Assembly: GCA_900770185.1 (NCBI GenBank)
Contig: CAAGJM010000014.1
Location: 1 to 10,801 of the forward strand
DNA: 10,801 nucleotides
DNA from: Clostridia bacterium
GTDB taxonomy: Bacteria; Bacillota; Clostridia; Christensenellales; Borkfalkiaceae
Direction of reading: 5' to 3'
Shown: positions 6,327-10,801 of the stretch, piece by piece
How positions within the stretch are numbered: the stretch's first letter is position 1
Layout of the letters: the number at the start of each line of letters is the position of its first letter
The notes under the pieces: model-generated
What the model was told of the DNA's origin: nothing
Database searches by the model: none
What the model saw: the letters and a program-made list of their open reading frames with translations, nothing else
Program-made: the position numbers and the translations under genes

Positions 6327-6363
6327 CCCCCGCTTTCAAATCTTGATAGCGGGGGTTTTTTTT
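6327..6363 (+). terminator. Intrinsic terminator at convergent gene ends
   Basis: CCCCCGCT (6327-6334) pairs with AGCGGGGG (6348-6355), extended inward by TCA/TGA beyond a T-T mismatch, and is followed by at least eight T. It ends the three-gene cassette. On the - strand it could also help stop leuS (6380), though the T tract on that side is weak. Confidence 0.88.
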
Positions 6364-6379
6364 ATAAATTAAATTTCGT

Positions 6380-8821
6380 TTACGCTACGATGACGTTTAC
6401 AAGTCTGCCTTTTATTACTATAACTTTTTTGACTTCCTTGCCCGCTACCGCGGCTTTTACGGCGTCGTTTGCTAAAACGGCTTCCTCTATTTCCTTTTCG
6501 CTTAAATCGCTTTGAACGGTCATTTTCGCCTTCATTTTGCTGTTTACCTGCACGGCGATTTCAACTTCGTCTTTAACAAGAGCCTTTTCGTTGCAAACGG
6601 GGTAAGCGGTTAAGAAAACGGATTTTTTGTTGCCTGCCATAGACCAAAGTTCTTCCGCAAAGTGAGGGGCGCAGGGCGCAAGCAACAATATAAGGTCGTT
6701 TACGCATTCTTTATAGAACGCGACGTTCTTGTTTTCGTGCGGGATAGCCGCGTATTTCGAAAGCGCGGTCACGTATTCCATAAGGCGCGCTATCGCGGTA
6801 TTGAACGAGAAGGTGTTCATATCGCGGTCGATGCACTTTATTGCGTAATTGCGCGCGTAGTCGAGTTCTTTTTCGGGGTGAGCGTAAGCGGTTACCTTAT
6901 TAGGCTTTTCTTCGATTGCGCTCGTCACGAGTTTTTCGACTTTATCGAGGAATTTTGCAATCGACTTGATGCCGCCGTCGTTCCACGGACCGCCTTCGGT
7001 GTAACTGAACCCGAACATCAAATACATTCTGAATACGTCCGAGCCGTAAGTTTCAACGTAATCGTCGGGAGATATGACGTTTCCGCGGCTCTTGCTCATT
7101 CTGAATCCGTCGGGGCCTAAAATAACGCCTTGGTGAACGAGCGATTTGAACGGTTCGTCAAAGTCGAGATATCCCATATCGCGAAGAGCCTTCGTCATAA
7201 AGCGGGCGTACAAAAGGTGCATGCACGCGTGTTCCGCGCCGCCCACGTATTTATCGACGGGCAACATTTTATCGACTATTTCTCTCGAGAAAGGTTGTTT
7301 TGCGTTGTGCGCGTCGGGATATCTTAAGAAGTACCAGCTCGAGCAAACGAAGGTGTCGAGCGTGTCGGGGTCGCGCTTAGCGTCGCCGCCGCACTTAGGG
7401 CACTTGCAGTTCATGAATTCGTCGCACTTAGCAAGGGGCGACTTTCCGTCGGGTTTAAACTCTACGTTGTGGGGAAGTTTGACCGGCAAATCTTCTTCGG
7501 GGACGGGTACGGCGCCGCAAACGGGGCAGTGTATCACGGGGATAGGCGCGCCCCAATATCTTTGGCGGGATACGAGCCAGTCGCGAAGGCGGTAGTTGGT
7601 CTTGAATCCGCCCGCGTTTTTGCCGCTTAAATCGTTAAGTATTTTCTTACGCGCGTCCTGACAGGTCATGCCGTCGTAATTTATGCTGTTCACTAAAATT
7701 CCGTCGCCGTGGTAGGGGAGCGAATCGTCTTCGCCGTTCACGCTTTTAACGACGCGGGTTATGGGAAGCGAGTATTTGGTTGCGAAAGCAAAGTCTCTTT
7801 CATCGTGCGCGGGCACGCCCATTACGCAGCCCGTGCCGTAAGATAAAAGAACGTAGTCCGCTATCCAGATAGGCACTTTTTTGCCGTTTACGGGGTTAAT
7901 GCAATATGCGCCCGTAAATACGCCCGACTTTTCGCGGTCGGTCGAAAGCCTTTCTATTTCTTTCGTTTTGGACGTTTCTTCGACGTATTTTAAAACTTCG
8001 GCTTCTTGTTTTTTGGTGGTCAGTTTTTTAACCAGCGGGTGTTCGGGCGCAAGCACGACGTAGGAAACGCCGAACGCCGTATCGGCGCGGGTGGTGAACA
8101 CTTTAAACTCGTCTTCGCCGTTTTCGCACTTGAACAAAATTTCGCCGCCGATAGACTTGCCGATCCAGTTTCTCTGCATGGCTTTGGTCTTTTCGGGCCA
8201 GTCGAGTTCGTCGAGTTTTTGCAAAAGTTCTTCGGCGTAATCGGTTATTTTAAAGAACCACTGCGTTAAATCTTTCTGAATAACGACGGAGTGGCACCTT
8301 TCGCACTCGCCCTGAATAACCTGTTCGTTCGCAAGAACCGTCTGGCAACTCGGACACCAGTTGACGGGTGCTTCCTTTCTGTATGCAAGCCCGTGTTTAT
8401 AAAGCTGCAAAAACATCCACTGCGTCCATTTGTAGTAGTCGGGCAGGCAGGTTTTAACCTCGCACGACCAGTCGAACATCGCGCCCATTTCGCGCAGGGT
8501 GTTTTCCATCGTTTCGATGTTTTTAAGTGTGCTGTCTTCGGGGTGGATGCCCGTTTTTATCGCGTAGTTTTCCGCGGGGAGGCCGAACGCGTCGAATCCC
8601 ATGGGTTGAAAAATTTCATACCCCTTCATTTTTTTATACCTTGCAAAACTGTCGGTGGGGCCGTAGTTGTACCAGTGCCCTACGTGCAGTTTAGCGGCGG
8701 AAGGGTAAGAGAACATCTCTAAGCAGTAATACTTTTTATCGATGTTTTTTCTGTCGAAGCAGTTTAATTTTTCGCTTTCCCATTTTTGTTGCCACTTGCG
8801 TTCGATTTCTCTCATATTCAT
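6380..8821 (-). CDS. leuS: Leucyl-tRNA synthetase
   Basis: A class I aminoacyl-tRNA synthetase that charges tRNA-Leu with leucine in the cytoplasm; the 813 aa are normal for bacterial LeuRS. Motifs in order: HVGH at 46-49 (the HIGH motif), a CPSC...CERC zinc-type knuckle, the CP1 editing domain with FTTRADTAFGVSYVVLAPEH and GTGCVMGVPAHDERDFA, a second CPVC and a CKCPKC zinc-type motif, DTFVCSSWYFLRY, and RMSKS at 574-578 (the KMSKS motif). The start ATG 8821 is supported by GGAGG (complement of 8832-8836), 10 bases upstream. It is transcribed alone, convergent to the membrane-protein cassette and divergent from the epimerase gene. No T-box is seen in its short leader, although many Firmicutes control leuS that way. 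Confidence 0.98.
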   Translation of the reverse strand: MNMREIERKWQQKWESEKLNCFDRKNIDKKYYCLEMFSYPSAAKLHVGHWYNYGPTDSFARYKKMKGYEIFQPMGFDAFGLPAENYAIKTGIHPEDSTLKNIETMENTLREMGAMFDWSCEVKTCLPDYYKWTQWMFLQLYKHGLAYRKEAPVNWCPSCQTVLANEQVIQGECERCHSVVIQKDLTQWFFKITDYAEELLQKLDELDWPEKTKAMQRNWIGKSIGGEILFKCENGEDEFKVFTTRADTAFGVSYVVLAPEHPLVKKLTTKKQEAEVLKYVEETSKTKEIERLSTDREKSGVFTGAYCINPVNGKKVPIWIADYVLLSYGTGCVMGVPAHDERDFAFATKYSLPITRVVKSVNGEDDSLPYHGDGILVNSINYDGMTCQDARKKILNDLSGKNAGGFKTNYRLRDWLVSRQRYWGAPIPVIHCPVCGAVPVPEEDLPVKLPHNVEFKPDGKSPLAKCDEFMNCKCPKCGGDAKRDPDTLDTFVCSSWYFLRYPDAHNAKQPFSREIVDKMLPVDKYVGGAEHACMHLLYARFMTKALRDMGYLDFDEPFKSLVHQGVILGPDGFRMSKSRGNVISPDDYVETYGSDVFRMYLMFGFSYTEGGPWNDGGIKSIAKFLDKVEKLVTSAIEEKPNKVTAYAHPEKELDYARNYAIKCIDRDMNTFSFNTAIARLMEYVTALSKYAAIPHENKNVAFYKECVNDLILLLAPCAPHFAEELWSMAGNKKSVFLTAYPVCNEKALVKDEVEIAVQVNSKMKAKMTVQSDLSEKEIEEAVLANDAVKAAVAGKEVKKVIVIKGRLVNVIVA

Positions 8822-8838
8822 AATAAATATTCCTCCGC

Positions 8839-8856
8839 GGGCGGAGCATGCCGCCC
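8839..8856 (-). promoter_or_regulatory. GC-rich hairpin next to the leuS ribosome binding site
   Basis: GGGCGG (8839-8844) and CCGCCC (8851-8856) form a stable 6-bp stem with a 6-base loop in the leuS leader. It ends 2 bases from the Shine-Dalgarno (8832-8836). It could modulate ribosome access or stabilise the message; nothing shows a ligand. Confidence 0.45.
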
Positions 8857-8858
8857 AG

Positions 8859-8888
8859 AACGTTCGATAGCTAAACGTTCGATAGCTA
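8859..8888. repeat. Two perfect 15-bp tandem repeats at the leuS start of transcription
   Basis: AACGTTCGATAGCTA occurs at 8859-8873 and again, without a gap, at 8874-8888. The second copy touches the leuS -10 box, so the pair covers the predicted start and first bases of the transcript. It could be an operator for a repressor or a chance tandem duplication. Confidence 0.6.
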
Positions 8889-8917
8889 TTATAACATTGT
8901 TTTTTAAGTTTTGTAAA
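8888..8917 (-). promoter_or_regulatory. leuS promoter
   Basis: Read on the - strand, TTTACA (8917-8912) and a perfect TATAAT (8893-8888) are 18 bases apart. Transcription would start near 8881, giving a leader of about 60 bases, too short for a T-box. Confidence 0.65.
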
Positions 8918-8941
8918 TGTTTTTCAACTCATTTTTATAAA

Positions 8942-8984
8942 TAAAGCGCGTTTTAAGTAAATCGTATTGACAAAACGCGCTTTA
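8942..8984. promoter_or_regulatory. 13-bp perfect inverted repeat over the epimerase promoter
   Basis: TAAAGCGCGTTTT (8942-8954) and AAAACGCGCTTTA (8972-8984) are perfect inverted repeats separated by 17 bases. Each arm is itself nearly palindromic around GCGC. The right arm begins at the last base of the -35 box and fills most of the spacer, while the left arm lies just upstream. The layout suggests an operator for a dimeric or tetrameric regulator of the epimerase gene; no run of T follows, so it is unlikely to be a terminator. Confidence 0.5.
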
Positions 8985-8995
8985 AGAACTAAAAT
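8967..8995 (+). promoter_or_regulatory. Promoter of the aldose 1-epimerase gene
   Basis: A perfect TTGACA (8967-8972) and TAAAAT (8990-8995) are separated by 17 bases. The start would be near 9002, about 20 bases before the ATG at 9023. Confidence 0.75.
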
Positions 8996-9022
8996 TATTG
9001 AAAAACAAAGTAGGTTTTATTT

Positions 9023-9904
9023 ATGGAAAACGTAGTTATAACCGCGGGCAAAACCCACGTTGAAATATCCCCTTCGGGCGCGGAATTACAGTCGATTTCG
9101 GTTGACGGAAAAGAAAAACTTTGGAGCGGAGATAAGCGGGTGTGGAGCGGCAGAGCGCCTATCTTGTTCCCCTTTTGCGGCGGGCTTAAAAACGACGGTT
9201 ATTTTTATAACGGCGCGCATTACGATATGCCTAAGCACGGCTTTGCGAGGAAAAGCGTTTTCGCGGTCGATTTAGTCGAAAAATCTTCCGCCGTTTTTTC
9301 ACTTACTTATAGCGAAGAAACGCTTAAAATTTACCCCTTTAAATTCACCCTTCGCGTTATGTATAAATTAAGCGAAAATTCGCTCGGCGTTTATTACTTC
9401 GTAATAAACGAGGGCGATAATAAAATGTACTATAACATAGGCGCGCACGAAGCTTACGCTATAGACGGAAACCTTAATAATTATTCGCTCGAATTTGAAG
9501 GGAATTCCGATATTAAACGCGCCGAACTTATAGACGGGCTTTTAAGTGAAAACGAGTATGACGGCGGCTTTAAAAACGGCGTTTTGCCCCTTAGTTACGA
9601 ATTGATGGACGAAAAATCTATTCTACCGTGCGGACACGTAGCAGACGGGTCGGTCATCATCAAAAACTCGCCGTTTAAGCGTTGTTATTTAACCCGCGAC
9701 GGCGAAGATATAATCGAAGTTTATTTTAACGACTTCGATAACCTTCTTTTATGGGCGGTGCCGGGCGGCGGGTTTATCGCCATCGAGCCGTGGAACGGGC
9801 TTCCCGATTTATATACGAGCGACGAAAACATAGAAACCAAACTCGGCGTTTCCGCTCTTGACGCGGGCGAAGCGAAAACGTACTATCACTCAATCAGATT
9901 TTAG
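9023..9904 (+). CDS. Aldose 1-epimerase (LacX/GalM-like mutarotase)
   Basis: A 293-aa member of the galactose mutarotase family, which interconverts alpha and beta anomers of hexoses in the cytoplasm. The LacX-type pattern is clear: FPFCGGLKNDGYFY (49-62), MPKHGFAR with His72, YYNIGAHEAY with the likely catalytic-acid His142, and FIAIEPWNGLPD with the likely catalytic-base Glu255. There is no signal peptide. The ribosome binding site is weak (GTAGG 8 bases before the ATG). It has its own promoter with an inverted-repeat operator candidate and no co-transcribed partner before the repeat array downstream, so its natural sugar cannot be read from context. The family and fold are secure, the exact substrate is not. 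Confidence 0.92.
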   Translation: MENVVITAGKTHVEISPSGAELQSISVDGKEKLWSGDKRVWSGRAPILFPFCGGLKNDGYFYNGAHYDMPKHGFARKSVFAVDLVEKSSAVFSLTYSEETLKIYPFKFTLRVMYKLSENSLGVYYFVINEGDNKMYYNIGAHEAYAIDGNLNNYSLEFEGNSDIKRAELIDGLLSENEYDGGFKNGVLPLSYELMDEKSILPCGHVADGSVIIKNSPFKRCYLTRDGEDIIEVYFNDFDNLLLWAVPGGGFIAIEPWNGLPDLYTSDENIETKLGVSALDAGEAKTYYHSIRF

Positions 9905-9964
9905 TTAGTCGTCGCAATCGGTTATATCGTTGTGGTTTTGGGTTTATTGCCGCCTTATGCGGCG

Positions 9965-10051
9965 TTAGTTGCCGCTTGCGGTACATAAAGTACGGCGTCG
10001 GGCAACTGCCTTGCCTAAACGCAATTTTAATTCGGCAAAAATTCTGCTCAT
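9965..10051 (-). CDS. Possible 28-aa small ORF in repeat unit one
   Basis: On the - strand, AAGGAG lies 9 bases before ATG 10051. The frame reads MSRIFAELKLRLGKAV, then ARRRTLCTASGN, and stops. The same beginning with a similar Shine-Dalgarno recurs in unit two, but unit three has a stop after two codons. It could be a real small basic peptide carried by the repeat, or an accident of repeat structure. Confidence 0.2.
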   Translation of the reverse strand: MSRIFAELKLRLGKAVARRRTLCTASGN

Positions 10052-10095
10052 AACTGATTGCTCCTTCTCGTCGTTGCGGGAAAATAAGTTTTGCG

Positions 10096-10191
10096 TTATA
10101 TGCGTTGGTTGCCGCTCGCCGTACGGCAAGTACGGCTTCGGGTGTTTGCCTCGCCTAAACGCAATTTTAATTCGGCAAAAATTCTGCTCAT
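10096..10191 (-). CDS. Possible 31-aa small ORF in repeat unit two
   Basis: On the - strand, GAGGAG lies 9 bases before ATG 10191. The frame reads MSRIFAELKLRLGEAN, then TRSRTCRTASGNQRI. The first 13 residues equal those of the unit-one frame and the rest differs. Same doubts as for the unit-one copy. Confidence 0.2.
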   Translation of the reverse strand: MSRIFAELKLRLGEANTRSRTCRTASGNQRI

Positions 10192-10416
10192 AACTGATTG
10201 CTCCTCCTCGTCGCTGCGGGAAAATAAGTTTTGCGTTATGCGGCGTTAGTTGCCACTCGTTGTACGGCAAGTACAACTTCGGGCAACTGCCTTGCCTAAA
10301 ACGGCGCTAATTCCCAAAACCGCTAACTCATGACCGATTGCTCCTCCTCGTCGTCGCAATCAGTTGCTTACGCTTTGAAGTTGTTCGCGCTCTTACAATT
10401 TATCCGATTTATTTAT

Positions 10417-10442
10417 CGCCCGATATGCCGTCGGGCGTTTTT
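10417..10442 (+). terminator. Intrinsic terminator before proB
   Basis: CGCCCGA (10417-10423) pairs with TCGGGCG (10431-10437) over a 7-base loop, followed by TTTTT (10438-10442). It would stop transcripts coming from the epimerase gene through the repeat array. There is no obvious terminator directly after the epimerase stop, so the array may be transcribed as its 3' untranslated region. Confidence 0.8.
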
Positions 10443-10478
10443 CATTTCTAAAAAACGGTCAAAATGCGTTTTCAACTC

Positions 10479-10507
10479 TTGCAAAACCCGCTATATTGTG
10501 TTAAAAT
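10479..10507 (+). promoter_or_regulatory. Probable proB promoter
   Basis: TTGCAA (10479-10484) and TAAAAT (10502-10507) are separated by 17 bases. Transcription would start near 10514, leaving a leader of about 60 bases before the proB ATG. Confidence 0.6.
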
Positions 10508-10576
10508 ATATATCGTATGTACGCTATTTTGCGTTTTCGGGCAAAAAGCGCGTTATGCGGTAGCGGAAGTTTTTGT

Positions 10577-10801
10577 ATGAGAATAGTTATAAAAATAGGC
10601 ACTTCGACTCTCACTTATCCCACCTGGAACATGAATTTAAGGCGGGTTGAAGAACTTTGCAAAGTTATGGCGGACGTTAAGAACGCGGGGAACGAAGTTA
10701 TTCTCGTTTCTTCGGGCGCGATTGCGATGGGCGTAGGGAAGTTGGGGCTTATAAGCAGCCGCGCAGACGTTACGGGCGACCAAGTGGCGGCGGCGGTCGG
10801 G
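10577..10801 (+). CDS. proB: Glutamate 5-kinase, N-terminal part (cut by window end)
   Basis: The first 75 residues of an amino acid kinase family protein that phosphorylates glutamate to glutamyl 5-phosphate, the first step of proline synthesis. MRIVIKIGTSTLT (1-13) is the nucleotide-binding start typical of ProB, and VILVSSGAIAMG (about 41-52) is the family's glycine-rich motif. The stretch ending in QVAAAVG corresponds to the usual KQAAAAVGQ, with Asp-Gln in place of Lys-Gln. GGAAG at 10565-10569 stands 7 bases before the ATG. proA often follows proB, but that lies beyond the window. Confidence 0.93.
   Translation, partial: MRIVIKIGTSTLTYPTWNMNLRRVEELCKVMADVKNAGNEVILVSSGAIAMGVGKLGLISSRADVTGDQVAAAVG

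Larger units (their letters stand above)
9908..10368. repeat. Tandem array of about 140-bp structured repeats
   Basis: Three units begin with GCGTTA/GG-TTGCC at 9962, 10102 and 10243. Units one (140 bp) and two (141 bp) share long identical blocks, for example the stretch from GCCTAAACGCAATTTTAATT to GATTGCTCC. Unit three diverges in its middle and ends near 10368. A 12-base piece of the unit end, GTCGTCGCAATC (10350-10361), also occurs at 9908-9919, so the array may once have been longer. Each unit has a hairpin near its start: in unit two GCCGTAC/GTACGGC, in unit three GTTGTAC/GTACAAC with the same loop, a compensatory change. The array fills the gap between the epimerase gene and proB and is probably non-coding. 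Confidence 0.8.

Noticed and set aside
6662..8722. Several + strand frames of 60-150 codons opposite leuS
   Set aside because: They are antisense shadows of leuS created by its biased codon use; none has a convincing start site or protein motif.
8822..9022. T-box riboswitch for leuS
   Set aside because: The space between promoter and start codon is about 60 bases and no AGGGTGG-type T-box sequence or terminator/antiterminator pair is present.
9965..10276. 103-codon minus-strand frame running through two repeat units
   Set aside because: It exists only because unit one happens to lie in frame with part of unit two; its start lacks a Shine-Dalgarno and it is not conserved between units.
9962..10368. 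CRISPR array
   Set aside because: The units are about 140 bp, nearly identical along most of their length, with no alternation of short repeats and unique spacers and no cas genes nearby.
10330..10563. 77-codon open frame before proB
   Set aside because: It spans the terminator and the proB promoter, begins inside a repeat unit and gives a serine-rich then basic sequence with no recognisable domain.

Overview
The window looks like a chromosomal stretch from a Gram-positive, low-to-moderate GC bacterium of the Clostridia type, probably an uncultured gut or rumen lineage. The evidence is five tightly packed tRNA genes that all encode their own CCA, AGGAGG-type ribosome binding sites, sigma-A-like promoters, and housekeeping genes (leuS, proB) with clostridial-looking sequences. 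The exact genus cannot be read from the sequence.

Layout: (1) 1-432, a tRNA cluster Met(partial)-Asp-Phe-Thr-Tyr on the + strand, closed by an intrinsic terminator at 437-488. (2) 433-4224, a likely integrated element or its remnant. The last 21 bases of tRNA-Tyr (412-432) recur exactly at 4204-4224, the classic mark of integration into a tRNA 3' end. Inside lie a permuted family 3 glycoside hydrolase (672-3362), a decayed gene (about 3368-3767), a strong hairpin (3957-3990) and a run of four consecutive inverted repeats (4025-4195) abutting the right repeat. No integrase is visible. (3) 4338-6363, a three-gene cassette behind an unusual leader. A promoter at 4447-4475 puts the transcript start at an 11-bp inverted repeat. 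This encloses a hairpin and a short reading frame with a well-placed Shine-Dalgarno, and is followed by a possible pseudoknot and an intrinsic terminator just before the first gene. The genes encode a small protein with an Rx4H motif (HEPN-like), a two-TM membrane protein, and a lipoprotein-like protein with a C-terminal membrane domain. (4) 6380-8821, leuS on the - strand. (5) 9023-9904, a LacX/GalM-like aldose 1-epimerase on the + strand, with a promoter whose -35 is embedded in a 13-bp perfect inverted repeat. (6) 9908-10368, a non-coding array of about 140-bp tandem repeats carrying covarying hairpins. (7) 10577-10801, the start of proB (glutamate 5-kinase), cut by the window edge.

The GH3 enzyme would release glucose or xylose from short glycosides in the cytoplasm, and the mutarotase would interconvert the sugar anomers. 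They are far apart and separately transcribed, so a joint pathway is only a guess. The best candidates for something undescribed are the leader and cassette at 4481-6273, the hairpin cluster next to the right att-like repeat, and the covarying tandem repeats before proB.
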